A DNA stretch of 64,000 bases from contig PNAG01000017.1 of assembly GCA_003169845.1 (NCBI GenBank), positions 1 through 64,000 of the forward strand, read 5' to 3'. The notes under the pieces were generated by a model, which saw only the letters and a list, made by a program, of their open reading frames with translations, was not told the origin of the DNA and did not search any database. This DNA is from Candidatus Dormiibacterota bacterium. GTDB lineage: Bacteria > Chloroflexota > Dormibacteria > Dormibacterales > Dormibacteraceae. Shown piece by piece: positions 17,222 through 26,930 of the stretch (its first letter is position 1; each line of letters starts with the position of its first letter). A program made the position numbers and the translations under genes.

Positions 17222-18388
17222 TTGGCACGAAGGATCCTTCTCCCGAGCTTCACCGAGCCTCTAACGAAGGCCAGGTACCTTGGCGACTACGAAGCTATCG
17301 TGGTTAGCCTTGACTGGGGTTCCCTGATTGGCCTCAACGGTCCCAGGCCCGGTCAAACGGGGCAGGTCGCCCCAGAGACAGTGATCGAGGCGCAGCAGGC
17401 ACTTGCAGAGCGCTCAAGGGAGCTCGTTCGCTTCCTAGAATCAGGTGGCGTGTTGGTCGTCAAGGTGGAGGCGGCCTCCCTCATGTGGGGTCAAGGCAGT
17501 TACCCCAGCCCCACAGTCGAGGTTGATTCTCTGAGTTGGATCAGCAGTCAGGTGTATCCGCTTCTCTTCAGCTCATTTGGCGACAACGGCAGGTCTGCAT
17601 TCCAAACCGGTCGGGGGCACGAGATCGACTTTCAGGAACTCGATCATCCCCTTGAGGCAGTGATTCACGGTGCCCGCGAATACAAGGGGCGCATCCATAA
17701 GGATGTCTTTGAGGTAGCCGACGCCACGGTGCTCGCGACGACCCGGATCGGTGATCCAGTCGCGGGTGAGATTTTGTTTGGGCCGGGGCTCGTGTTCCTA
17801 GTTCCGAGCGGAGTCGATAACAAAGAGCTGGTCGCCGCAGTCGAGAAGATTCTTGCCACGCGTGAGCGCCAGCGAGATACGTGGCACTTACGTGAAGAGG
17901 CTGTACTGATTGAAGAAGAGGCGGCGATTCGCGCCGAGACGCGAGATAGAGTGGCCAGCCTATTGAAGCGCCGCCAAGAACTGGCGGATCTGAGGGTTGC
18001 GGTCATGAGGGACAACGTGAACTTGGCCCGAGCGATCAAGTACTACGAGAACGGCACCTCCTCCCGACCTATCGACAGTGCGATGCACGACCTATACAAG
18101 CTTGTGGAACTCTTAGAAGACTACTTCGGCGGCTCTGAGGAGAAGCTCGCTGCGGCGCTTAACGTGCCAAAGGCGCTTTTCAAGGACGGAATCAAGAGAC
18201 TCGCGAACCAGCCGCCTCTCAACTTTCGCCACGCGAAGTCGGGAAAGACGGAGGGCGCAGATGTTGCGAAGGTCGATCAGGCACGAGATGCTGCCCACAC
18301 GTTGGTGCAGCTATTTATCGAGTACTGCTGTGCCGAGGAGCTGGAAAAGCGGGCCGCGCAGGCGAAGGCTGGCAGCTCGTCTCGGTAG
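17222..18388 (+). CDS. Unrecognised 388-residue protein with C-terminal coiled coil
   Basis: Starts at a TTG. The N-terminal about 230 residues look like an alpha/beta fold (EAIVVSLDWGS, GGVLVVKVEA, LFGPGLVFLVPSG) similar in texture to nucleotide- or sugar-binding sensors, though I can name no family. Residues about 235-285 are a charged coiled coil (REEAVLIEEEAAIRAETRDR). The rest is helical. It is followed on the opposite strand by the second DUF2321-like gene. A sensor-effector pairing is possible but unproven. Confidence 0.6.
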   Translation: MARRILLPSFTEPLTKARYLGDYEAIVVSLDWGSLIGLNGPRPGQTGQVAPETVIEAQQALAERSRELVRFLESGGVLVVKVEAASLMWGQGSYPSPTVEVDSLSWISSQVYPLLFSSFGDNGRSAFQTGRGHEIDFQELDHPLEAVIHGAREYKGRIHKDVFEVADATVLATTRIGDPVAGEILFGPGLVFLVPSGVDNKELVAAVEKILATRERQRDTWHLREEAVLIEEEAAIRAETRDRVASLLKRRQELADLRVAVMRDNVNLARAIKYYENGTSSRPIDSAMHDLYKLVELLEDYFGGSEEKLAAALNVPKALFKDGIKRLANQPPLNFRHAKSGKTEGADVAKVDQARDAAHTLVQLFIEYCCAEELEKRAAQAKAGSSSR

Positions 18389-18563
18389 ATCGAAAGCATC
18401 CGCCCAGGCGCGCTATGCCGCTCCGTGCGACGCCCGCTTCGTAATGCAGTACCGGGCGATCGAAGGCAGGCAGGTCCCGCTCCACTTTCGTGATGCGGGC
18501 CAACCGCCACTCGGACCCCGACACCCTGGACAATCATCCGACCCAAGAACTCAGGTAGCTCAA

Positions 18564-19043
18564 TTACGGCCAGATCGCCTTCTTCGCTGTCTCGCTAGCG
18601 ATGTCCACGAGGATGTCCCTCAGCGCGTTCGCGGTGCCGACGCCCGCCTTCGCTACAAGCCGCTTGAAACGCGCCGCCGCGACCTGTGTGCGCGGCACAT
18701 CGCGCGTGAGATCATCGAACGTCTCTGCAAGCTCTTTGCGCTCGTCGTCGGTAAGGTGCTCGACTTCAAGCGCGAATTCCCGCGCTGCCGCAAGCCGCCG
18801 CTCAGTCCAAGGGAACGGTTTGCCGCACTCCGAGCAGTAAGCCGGAGGCGTGTAATCGGACATTCCGATGTAACCCGCCACGTGATAGTCGCCGCGGATG
18901 GGTTGGTTACAGGTCGGGCAAACGAGGAGCGTCGGCTCTCCGCAAATCTCGCAGTGCTTGCGGTTGTGCTCGGGGTACGCCACGGTGCTGTGATTCGCCA
19001 CGTGACCGTTCGGGCAGACCTGAGCGATGTCGTAGACACCCAC
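18564..19043 (-). CDS. DUF2321-like zinc-ribbon protein, copy 2
   Basis: 159 residues; starts MGVYDIAQVCPNGHV and keeps the Cys pattern of the copy at 15227 (CEICG, CPTCN, CSECGKPFPWTE) and the C-terminal ALRDILVDIASETAKKAIW tail. Sequence between the knuckles has diverged widely, so the two arrived separately or duplicated long ago. It faces the unknown 388-residue gene tail-to-tail. Confidence 0.65.
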   Translation of the reverse strand: MGVYDIAQVCPNGHVANHSTVAYPEHNRKHCEICGEPTLLVCPTCNQPIRGDYHVAGYIGMSDYTPPAYCSECGKPFPWTERRLAAAREFALEVEHLTDDERKELAETFDDLTRDVPRTQVAAARFKRLVAKAGVGTANALRDILVDIASETAKKAIWP

Positions 19044-19145
19044 GCGGAGAATCGTTGCACCGCCGGCCGACCTAGGGCAAGTCCCTGGCTTTGACTACAC
19101 TCGACCGCTGCAAGCACTGGCCGGCTTTCTGGGAGCATCACACCA

Positions 19146-19739
19146 ATGACAGATGACGATGATGTCCTGATGTGGTATCCCCCGGCGGACATCACACCTT
19201 CCGAATTCGAGGAGTGGGCGGCCGGTGTCTTCGAGTCGGCCAGAACGAGCCTTGACGACATTACGGTGACCATTCACGACCGCATCACAGGCACAGATGG
19301 AGCATTCGATTTCGACGCCACCGTTAGGTATCGATGGGCTGGAATTGACTTCATTGTCATAGTCGAGGCGAAGCGCCATAAGAACCCGATCAAGCGCGAA
19401 CTCGTTCAAGTCCTGCACTCGAAGATGCTGAGCGTCGGGGCTCACAAGGGCGTGATGTTCTCAACTTCCGGTTTTCAGCGTGGAGCTGTGGAGTTCGCGA
19501 AGAAACACGGAATCGCCCTCGTGACGGTGACCGAGGGTCGCTTCCTATACGAGACTAGATCGGCTGACCATAGGCCCGCGCTCACCCGCGAAGAGGCAAA
19601 AGACTTTTGGAACCTACCGACATTCGCTGGCCACTACATCGAACCGGGTGACACCCCGGGCGAAACGCGCTTGACACTAATCGACACGCACCACCCCGAG
19701 TATGTTCGCGACCTTCTGCTCTCCGTCCCGACTACTTGA
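19146..19739 (+). CDS. Mrr-type restriction endonuclease domain protein
   Basis: 197 residues. A PD-(D/E)xK fold of the Mrr_cat/REase type: EFEEWAAGVFE helix near residue 20, an acidic residue in AFDFDATVRY, then VIVEAKRH with the E-x-K pair near residue 80, and GVMFSTSGFQRGAVEFAKKHGIALV, the conserved Mrr C-terminal strand-helix. It lacks the N-terminal winged helix of full Mrr, so DNA targeting would need a partner. No methylase is adjacent. It fits a solo modification-dependent nuclease or effector. Confidence 0.75.
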   Translation: MTDDDDVLMWYPPADITPSEFEEWAAGVFESARTSLDDITVTIHDRITGTDGAFDFDATVRYRWAGIDFIVIVEAKRHKNPIKRELVQVLHSKMLSVGAHKGVMFSTSGFQRGAVEFAKKHGIALVTVTEGRFLYETRSADHRPALTREEAKDFWNLPTFAGHYIEPGDTPGETRLTLIDTHHPEYVRDLLLSVPTT

Positions 19740-19784
19740 GCGACAGTCCTGCTTGTGTGGCTTCTTGTCCAACCAACCTGTCGC

Positions 19785-19970
19785 TCATGGCTCTTCCCCT
19801 TCGTGGAGCAGCGGCACATCTCGATCGACCGCCTGGCGCAAACAAGTTCTGTGACAGTACAGATATTGAGTGGGTTCGTCGTCGCCTGCATCCGACTTCA
19901 AGACCCGAACCTCGAGCTGAAGGTCCTCTGGCTCGACACGGAGTCGGCAGAAACAGCACTCGAAGTCCAT
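19785..19970 (-). CDS. Small zinc-finger-like protein
   Basis: 61 residues with CCFC at the N terminus and CHRTC near residue 40, an arrangement that would bind one zinc. The spacing and the HxxC element resemble short treble-clef zinc proteins. The coding quality (balanced acidic/basic residues, two Cys/His pairs) favours this frame over the overlapping plus-strand frame. Function unknown. The 327 bp to the next gene (19971-20297) show no feature I can support. Confidence 0.5.
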   Translation of the reverse strand: MDFECCFCRLRVEPEDLQLEVRVLKSDAGDDEPTQYLYCHRTCLRQAVDRDVPLLHEGEEP

Positions 19971-20297
19971 GGCTCAAGACTAACGAAAGGAGGTGGTGCT
20001 AAAGTCTCCGCTCGGCCGGGGAGTGTTCAGTTTTTGTGAGCACGCCTGTTCAACATTCGTGATTACCAACACCTAATGAGTCGCTGATGTTGAAATTGCC
20101 CGAACCGTCACCAGCCTCTGCAGCGCGTACTCGTTGACCGCTAGCCTGGGTGCCCGAACTTCACTCTCGCTTGCGACGGCTGCCATCGCCGCTTCAATCC
20201 GGATCTATGGCTGCTGAGAATCAATCGCCAATGGCGCTTGTGGCACCGGAGTATCGCTGAGCATCAGGTCCGGCGCGGGGGTTATGTCCGCTGATTG

Positions 20298-21956
20298 TTA
20301 GGCAGTGTCTGAAGCACCTTCGAGGCGGCGAGCCAGGAGACTGAACACGGCCACCATCTCCATCGCCTCGGTAGGGCTGAGCTGCATGCGCTCGTGTGCG
20401 ACGGGATTTCGGATCGCAAGCATCGCCCCTTGCGAAAGCATCATGGTGCCCAGCTGGATGCTCCTTCCCGTCTGGTTGCTCAGATCAGCAACTACTAGCA
20501 CAGCGGTCCGGTCGCTTAGCGCTCGGCTCATCAATTCGTGACCATCCAAACCTTGCAGGCCACTTCGAGTGCGGACAAGGTCGCGGAACGCGATGGCGGC
20601 TTGGTGGACTCCATCGGCGAAGTGTCCGCTGGCGAAGCGTGATGCGCATGCTTCCTTGATTGCTGGATGTAGGTCGTCGAGGGTCAACGACTGCACCTGA
20701 GACGCCATCGAAGACGCTGTGTGAGAGGCAGTTACAGTCGGTGCGGTCGCGTCCAGTGTCGATGGAACGGCGGCCGACGCGAGCGCCGGACGAGGAACAA
20801 CTGGCGGCGCAGGCCTTGGCGCGGAAAACACGCGCCCCTGAGCCTCGATGTAGTCCTTCGGCATGACTGCATTCCTCAACTCCCGAAACGAGGGCGCGAG
20901 GTCGCGCTCCCACTCTGGATCCGTCATCCTGCCGGACCCGCCTCCCAGGACGAGGGGCTCTCCCTCGAGAAGCAATGAGACGCGGTGTGCCGTTGCCTCA
21001 TCAAATCCAAGCTCCCCTGTCAGGTCCGTGCGCCGTAGCTTCGGGGCTCCGTCAGCGGCTAGGTAACGCCTACCGGCGAGCCAGATCACCTTCATGAACG
21101 AGTCGAGCAATGGCTTGGCGTCCGGCAGCGTTGCGAGTGCGCGGATCTTCAACCAGACCCGTGGTGGGTTGTAGTCACGGATGCCAAGTTCTTTCGGCAT
21201 CGTTCGCGCTATTTCGGCAACGTCGATGTCGTCCGGGACAAGGACTTCTTCATTGAGCCGGTCGAGCTCACGCTGAAGAGCAGGAATCTCAGGCCAGTCA
21301 CCATTCGCGTTAAAGCGGTCGAAGATCGCCTGGAGGAAGCGGCGATGCGCCTGTGCCCACTCCTCAGGGGTCGGGACCGACGGTCGCAGCGCGTCGATCG
21401 CCTTCTGGAGCGCGTCCACAGTCTGCTTCCCCAGCGGAAGTTCGTTGGCAGGCGGCGCTTGCGCCGGCATTGCGGCAGCGGTGGGCGGCGTCGGGAGCAC
21501 AGTGCGCCCGGCGCCGGTAGGAACAGCGGCCGGCGGTGGGGTCATAGACCTCGACGGCGGGACATAGAGTGATAGCCGATCCTGGAGACCGACCAGGTAG
21601 TCGATGTCCCTTTGCAGATCGTCAAGCTGGTCCCTAAGGCGCTCACTCGGGGTGACATGCCCGCCAAACGCGATCAGCGGAACGCCAACGCCCGCGTACT
21701 CGTCGGCGATCTCCGACGTGGTGAAGGTGCGCGCCAGATAAGTGCGGTTGTACGCACCCCAGTTGCGGATCTGTGCAGCGAGCTTGTCGAGCTCGCCCGA
21801 AATGATGACGATCGTCGGCGAGACACTTTGCTTCAGCTGGTTGCCCTTGGCGATCCTGTCAGCCAGCTCGCCGGAAACCTGATCGAGCGGCTTGGCGAGG
21901 TAGGTCTGACGCGATTCGTCTTCGCCGTCGTTTGTGGATGAGCGCCGCCGGGGCAT
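20298..21956 (-). CDS. TIGR02391/Ymh-domain protein
   Basis: 552 residues. The C-terminal about 130 residues match the Hypoth_Ymh (TIGR02391) domain: LHPAIKEACASRFASGHFADGVHQAA, then GAMLAIRNPVAHE and a final ALLARRLE-like helix. That domain is HEPN-like in layout and is common in phage-defence and mobile contexts. Residues 1-135 are helical with a possible alpha/beta strand segment, then a Pro/Ala-rich linker (about 135-190) leads to a long helical middle region. A toxin or defence role is an inference from domain and location. Confidence 0.7.
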   Translation of the reverse strand: MPRRRSSTNDGEDESRQTYLAKPLDQVSGELADRIAKGNQLKQSVSPTIVIISGELDKLAAQIRNWGAYNRTYLARTFTTSEIADEYAGVGVPLIAFGGHVTPSERLRDQLDDLQRDIDYLVGLQDRLSLYVPPSRSMTPPPAAVPTGAGRTVLPTPPTAAAMPAQAPPANELPLGKQTVDALQKAIDALRPSVPTPEEWAQAHRRFLQAIFDRFNANGDWPEIPALQRELDRLNEEVLVPDDIDVAEIARTMPKELGIRDYNPPRVWLKIRALATLPDAKPLLDSFMKVIWLAGRRYLAADGAPKLRRTDLTGELGFDEATAHRVSLLLEGEPLVLGGGSGRMTDPEWERDLAPSFRELRNAVMPKDYIEAQGRVFSAPRPAPPVVPRPALASAAVPSTLDATAPTVTASHTASSMASQVQSLTLDDLHPAIKEACASRFASGHFADGVHQAAIAFRDLVRTRSGLQGLDGHELMSRALSDRTAVLVVADLSNQTGRSIQLGTMMLSQGAMLAIRNPVAHERMQLSPTEAMEMVAVFSLLARRLEGASDTA

Positions 21957-22701
21957 GCGGCGATTCTACGCACGGTCTCCGACTTGGGCCGACGGCTGTC
22001 TGGAGCACAATCGCGTCTGTGCCTGGAGGACCGCCGGGGTTCTCTTGACAGCCGCACACGGTGGTTCTAGACGAGCATGGCGCGATTCAGGTGATTCAGT
22101 CCCTTGGGACTACAGCGACCCTCGGCGTCGGGCGAGCGACGCCCCGTCGTCACGACGCGCCCCCACACGGCAATTCGATGTGAGGCGCCAAGTCAAGCGC
22201 GGAGCGCGTCATCTTGCCACCTCCGTCAGGAGGTCAAAAGTTCCCTTTTTGCGGCATATGTCATTCGACCTCTCGCGGACTAGGGCGGCGACCACTTCGC
22301 GCACTAGAAATTGATTCGGAACAAGCGCCAGGTTGTCCCCGGCGGTTCGAGCGAGCCCTCGGTGACCAGTGGAACGTCGACTTGCTGATCGCCCAAGACA
22401 AGATGAAGCTTGCCTCCTGAGAGCCCAATTGCATTGGCCCGTCGATTATCAGCGTCTTAGCGTCAAGGCTCTGGTGGAGGATCATCCCGGGCCACTCGAC
22501 CAGCGTCGCGCCTGAGGCCGCCTCGAGGACCGAGTTGGCGCCCCACGATGTTTGGCTTGCAACTCCTCCCTGGCTGCGTGCTGGAGGTCGAGGTGACGCT
22601 TGGCGAATTCGATCAGGACGCGCCCTTGGCAAACTCCTTCGCTTCGGGGGGTAAGCGCTTGACCCCCTTGTGGAATCGGAGGGGTCAGAGTCGGACCCCC
22701 G
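21957..22701. other. 745-bp interval without a supported gene
   Basis: Open frames here overlap each other and none shows a known motif. A minus-strand frame (22632-22261) has a protein-like middle part (LVEWPGMILHQSLDAKTLIIDG) but odd, Arg/Ser-rich ends; it may be a decayed gene. A GC-rich inverted stretch (GGGGGTAAGCGCTTGACCCCC near 22648-22668) precedes the next gene's end. Confidence 0.4.
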
Positions 22702-23382
22702 TCAGCTCGCCAGGTCGCGTTGCGGAGGTCGGCCCATCATCGGAAGGTGACCGGGTCGCATCTTCAATTGGAAGTACGGCGGCAGAAGCCGATCGCAGAA
22801 CACCGCCGCGTTCTCGTTCCAGGCTGAAATGGCCAGCAGCATCGGATGAAGGTATTTCAGTCGGTCCTCGGCGAGCCGCAGCGATTCGACGTCGCGATCC
22901 CAGGAGCCGAACCAGGGCCGGCCCCCAACCAGCGGAATCGATCCCTCCTCGTCGAGCATGTAGCTCCAGGCGGCGGTCCGCACCGCCTTCGAAGCGCTCG
23001 GTGTCCTCTCCTCTTCAAACATCGAGGCCTTCACCCACCAGCGGGCGAGGCGCTTCGCTTCTGCATTTCGCAGCACAAGCTCGTCGGGCTCAGCGCCCAC
23101 CACACTAATTAGCGGGACCTTCTGCTCGTCGCTCCAAGTCGCATCCGTTGGCACCGCGTTGAAGGCGACACCCCAACGCTTTGGACTCGAGCGCGGCCAA
23201 GGCTGCTGGCCGATCGTCTCCGAATACAACGTCTTGGGTGCTGCCGCGACCAAGAAGATCGGCGAACGCAGAGTCAGGTCAGGGAAATCGACCGCAGCAT
23301 CCCAGTACTCCTTCGGATGCCGAGCCCACAGGTCTACGAAGTCCTGAACGTCCACCGTCACAGTCCCCTCGGGCAACGCCAC
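22702..23382 (-). CDS. Hypothetical protein in the transfer operon
   Basis: 226 residues, no signal peptide or membrane span. Rich in Trp and Pro (VDLWARHPKEYWDAAVDFPDL, RWWVKASMFEEERT). It follows the replication-relaxation gene by 20 bp in the same direction, so it is probably in the mobility operon. No family recognised. Confidence 0.55.
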   Translation of the reverse strand: MALPEGTVTVDVQDFVDLWARHPKEYWDAAVDFPDLTLRSPIFLVAAAPKTLYSETIGQQPWPRSSPKRWGVAFNAVPTDATWSDEQKVPLISVVGAEPDELVLRNAEAKRLARWWVKASMFEEERTPSASKAVRTAAWSYMLDEEGSIPLVGGRPWFGSWDRDVESLRLAEDRLKYLHPMLLAISAWNENAAVFCDRLLPPYFQLKMRPGHLPMMGRPPQRDLAS

Positions 23383-23402
23383 TTGCTTGTACCATCGTCA
23401 GC

Positions 23403-24491
23403 TCATACGCCTTCACCTCCACCAGGTCTTCGTTCCCACCAACGATGCTTTCCGATGCTGTCGGCCAACGGCCGGCTACCGCCTTGGCGCGAAGGCATGT
23501 CTAGGATCGCGACGCGCCGTTCTGGTCCGCTGACATCTGCCCAGACCCGGCCAAGCGGACCATTTGAGGCCAGCTCGGATCGAGGCGCAGTCCAAACGTG
23601 GCAGCACTCGCCTGTTGTCTCTCTCAAGCGGCGGCCAATTGCGCGGACCTGGAGCTCTCGCTGTTCCGTCGGAACCACAAACAGCACGTGATTGCACGAC
23701 GCCTGCGGACGACCGCGAAAGTAAGAGACATAGGCGGCGAGCTTGCCGTGAAGGCGTCTCGTCTGTTCGCTTCCTCGGTCCAACTCGAGGTGAAGAAATA
23801 GCTCGCGATCGCCCACGAGCACCCTGCCCCAGCCGTCTGGCACCGGCCCCCGCTCCTCCGCATAAGCCCGCCGGATTCCGTGCTCTCCGACCCAGTGGTA
23901 GAGACCCACCGTCGGCATCGTCGACGTGGCCCGCGCCAGATCGACGAATAGCTGATTGGCTTCCAGGTCGTGGACGAGGTAGTGGTGCCGAGAGAGGGCG
24001 TGCTCGGCCCTCAGGACGCACTGCCGAGGGTCATCTCCAGTGAGATCTGCGAGTGCTGAAGCACCGTGGCTACTGAGCAGGCAGATGGAAGGACTGCGGA
24101 CGTGACCAGGACGGATGACAACGTGCCAGGCGTTGACGAGGCCATGTTCTGCAAGCCACTTGAGCCGGTACTGGCAGCTTCGTGGTCCTTGGAAGAAGAG
24201 GGTCTGAATCTGGTGCCGGTCGAGATAGCGGTAGCAGTCCAGCGCTTGCAGGATCGCGACGTCTCGTTGTGTGAGCCCGATTACTCCACGTCCGGCACCA
24301 CGAGTAGTGGCGAGTCGAAGTTCTAGGTAGGGCTTTGGGGTTAACGAGAGACGATTTAGAGAGGACCGTCCCGGAGACCAATCCGGCCGATCTGAACCCG
24401 CAGCACCCTTCGCGTCGAGACGCGAAGGATGTCGCGAAGCCCTCGTGAGTTCAGCTCGCGAAGGCCGGCGCGAACTCTGTGTGATTACCAT
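23403..24491 (-). CDS. Replication-relaxation family protein
   Basis: 362 residues. After a variable basic N terminus, residues about 70-140 form a winged helix (LTQRDVAILQALDCYRYLDRHQIQTLFF, CQYRLKWLAEHGLV), followed by a core with HHYLVHDLEANQLFVDLARA and FLHLELDRGSE, a layout typical of the Replic_Relax family found on actinobacterial plasmids and integrative elements. These proteins are thought to act in plasmid replication or DNA processing for transfer. Its ATG shares one base with the stop codon of the upstream ATPase gene, so translation is coupled. The true start may be further in, since the first 50 residues look non-conserved. Confidence 0.75.
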   Translation of the reverse strand: MVITQSSRRPSRAELTRASRHPSRLDAKGAAGSDRPDWSPGRSSLNRLSLTPKPYLELRLATTRGAGRGVIGLTQRDVAILQALDCYRYLDRHQIQTLFFQGPRSCQYRLKWLAEHGLVNAWHVVIRPGHVRSPSICLLSSHGASALADLTGDDPRQCVLRAEHALSRHHYLVHDLEANQLFVDLARATSTMPTVGLYHWVGEHGIRRAYAEERGPVPDGWGRVLVGDRELFLHLELDRGSEQTRRLHGKLAAYVSYFRGRPQASCNHVLFVVPTEQRELQVRAIGRRLRETTGECCHVWTAPRSELASNGPLGRVWADVSGPERRVAILDMPSRQGGSRPLADSIGKHRWWERRPGGGEGV

Positions 24492-26827
24492 CAGGAGGCC
24501 AGCTCCGTGAAGTCGCTACGAACCCCGAATCGTCGAAGTCGTGCCACCATCTCGGCTTCGACCTCTGCCCGCGGTCGCCCGTAGCGCCCTAGGCTCTGCC
24601 TGACCACGCGCTCCGCATTCAAAGCACCCCGACTCGGCGGTGGCTCCAGGGTGACGCCGGTGAAGGCAGACTCCGTGTGTCCGCCGACGCAGAGTCGAAC
24701 TGCAACCTGGAAGCGCCCGAGGTTTTGGAGCTGCTGCTCGGTCAGTGGAGCGAACTCGCGAGCGAGGTAGCGGCCGTCCTCGGGACCGCACTGGAAGGTG
24801 ATCCGCGTCCGCGCATTCGCGTCGATCGATTCACGTGTCGAGTCGCGCAGCTGGCCATAGTGCTGGTTGGCCATCGTCAGGTTCAGTCGATACGAACGCG
24901 CTTCGGCGAGCACATCGTCGAGCGACTGCGGCAGATAGAGATAGGTCTGAAACTCGTCGAGATAGAGATTGAAGTCAGGGCGTTCGTCTGGAGGCAGCGC
25001 GATCCGACCCAGCGCCGTCTGCCATATTCGGGCGACGATGAATGCGCCCAGCAGCCGGCTGATGTCCTCGCCGAGCAGACCCTTCGCAAGTGAGACGAGC
25101 AGGATGCCGCGTCCGTCCATGACACCTGCAAGGTCGATCGTCGATCGGCTCTGTCCCAGGATATTGCGGACCGTTGGCCGAAGCAGAAATGCGCGCAGCT
25201 TATTCAGCAGCGGCCCAACCATCTGCAAGCGCTGGCTCTGGCTGAGCTGCGCGTACTCGTCCCAGAAAGGCCGAAGTCCGACCGGGTCGTCAAGGTCCTT
25301 AGTCAGCGCCGCTCGGAACTCGTCGTTGAGCAGGAGGAGTGGAACCTCACAGATGGTGAGCTCGGGATAGCGCATCACGGTCAGCAACGACGCGCGGAGA
25401 ACGTCCTCCGTGCGCGGTCCCCAAAATTGCTGGTAGGTCTTGCGGAAGATGGTCACCAGGGCGTCGCACACGACTTCACGCAGCGCGGGATCTGGACACT
25501 CAAGGACGTTGAGGCCGACAGGCATTTCTCGGTGCGAGGGATCGATCAGGACGACCCGATCCAATTCCTCTTCAGGGATGCGTTCACATAGGTCGCGGAT
25601 GAGGTCGCCCTTGGGATCAATCGTTCCCGTGCCAACTTTGGCGCCGACGTCTTGCAGCGCCAGAGACATAAGGAGGGCGCTCTTCCCCGAGCCGGTTGGT
25701 CCGCTGATGGCCAGGTGCTGTCGCCGATCGGCCTGGCCGATCTTTACCGAAACGCGCTTGGGTCCATCGGCTCGGCAGAGCACGGCACCTTCGGACTTGG
25801 GCACGAGCCGCGGGGCAAGCCGGACGGGTGCTGATTCCATCGTTGCACCGCTGACCGGCAGGTGGAAGATCGAAGCCAGCTCGTCCGGCGACAGCCGCAT
25901 TGCAGTGCGGCCCGGCGCCGCTCGGTGAGCGAGTGCTCGATCGAATCCTTTCGCCCAGACGACACGCATTGGCCGCAGGCTGTTCGCGCCGTCAAACCCA
26001 CGGAAGCCGCCGATCATGGCGTGGAGCGCCTGCTTGGCGAGCGCGCGATGGGATGCCGCGGCGCAGAGCCTGAGCTCAGTCAGGAATGCGGCGGTCCATG
26101 CCTTGTCGGCTGGCGGAAGCGCGCCCATACGCGATGGTGGTTCATGCCTGCCGTGCGGATGGGACGCCGGCTGCTGCGATAGAAACGGCACGAAGATGCT
26201 AAGAAGCTCGCCGATCGCACCCAGCGCCACATCCAGGAGGACGTTCCGCGTCACGTAACCAGAGAGGCGATCCAATCGCCGTTGCGCCCACGATTCCCAG
26301 CCGGGATCGGGAGCGATGGCAATCTGAACAATGGTCTCAGGCGCTGCCGTCATCGCTGCGATCACGGACGCCATCGCGTCGAGCCGCGGCCTGCCAAGGG
26401 GATGCAAAGGCTCCCGCCACAATCGGAGGCGTGCTCGCGCCATGGGTGGGCTCGGCAGAACGAGCTCATTCCCAGGCTCAGGCTGCACATCCACACCTGG
26501 CAGCGCGGCCGCGGCCGCTGCGGTTACAAGATGGATCGCCTCGGACGGACAGGTGCAGAACGCGTTGAGCCCGCCTTCCGCGTTGCGGTACTCGAGGGTG
26601 ACCCAAGGGATGCCGACGATCAGCCGTTTCCACGCCGGCGGCGTGATCGCAAGGAGGTTGCGGAAAAACCCGGCCCACGCCTCGGGGCTGTAGTTCACTT
26701 CCGCCGGCGGGATGATGCGGAGGACCGCCCGCTGCGGCGGCCAAAGGACGGCCCGAATCCTTGCAGACGACACGCGCTTCACCAGGTAGCCGAGCAGGGC
26801 GATCGTCCCCGCCTCCAAACCGATCAC
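24491..26827 (-). CDS. TraG/VirD4-like DNA translocation ATPase
   Basis: 778 residues. A P-loop ATPase with Walker A GPTGSGKS at about residue 373, TIDPKGDL just after, Walker B in FNLYLDEFQTY near 617, and QHYGQLRDSTRESI close by, as in type IV coupling proteins and TraM-recognition/HerA-FtsK-type motors. Residues 1-340 are a less conserved N-terminal part with one weak hydrophobic span (about 5-17) and a helical bundle. No other type IV secretion genes are in the element, so it probably relies on a host or helper channel, as in mobilisable elements. First large gene of the operon after the HTH and a small gene. Confidence 0.82.
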   Translation of the reverse strand: MIGLEAGTIALLGYLVKRVSSARIRAVLWPPQRAVLRIIPPAEVNYSPEAWAGFFRNLLAITPPAWKRLIVGIPWVTLEYRNAEGGLNAFCTCPSEAIHLVTAAAAAALPGVDVQPEPGNELVLPSPPMARARLRLWREPLHPLGRPRLDAMASVIAAMTAAPETIVQIAIAPDPGWESWAQRRLDRLSGYVTRNVLLDVALGAIGELLSIFVPFLSQQPASHPHGRHEPPSRMGALPPADKAWTAAFLTELRLCAAASHRALAKQALHAMIGGFRGFDGANSLRPMRVVWAKGFDRALAHRAAPGRTAMRLSPDELASIFHLPVSGATMESAPVRLAPRLVPKSEGAVLCRADGPKRVSVKIGQADRRQHLAISGPTGSGKSALLMSLALQDVGAKVGTGTIDPKGDLIRDLCERIPEEELDRVVLIDPSHREMPVGLNVLECPDPALREVVCDALVTIFRKTYQQFWGPRTEDVLRASLLTVMRYPELTICEVPLLLLNDEFRAALTKDLDDPVGLRPFWDEYAQLSQSQRLQMVGPLLNKLRAFLLRPTVRNILGQSRSTIDLAGVMDGRGILLVSLAKGLLGEDISRLLGAFIVARIWQTALGRIALPPDERPDFNLYLDEFQTYLYLPQSLDDVLAEARSYRLNLTMANQHYGQLRDSTRESIDANARTRITFQCGPEDGRYLAREFAPLTEQQLQNLGRFQVAVRLCVGGHTESAFTGVTLEPPPSRGALNAERVVRQSLGRYGRPRAEVEAEMVARLRRFGVRSDFTELAS

Positions 26828-26930
26828 GGTTCGCTACCCCCCTTCTGAGACTGGACAACCTCGCGAGCCGACGCTGTTATCGACGATATCGATGTCCTGG
26901 CGGTTGAAAAAGCAGGCAACCCGCCGGCGC

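Noticed and set aside
22261-22632. Minus-strand gene in the 22-kb gap
   Set aside because: Only the middle third looks protein-like; ends are biased Arg/Ser/Pro sequence and no family is visible.
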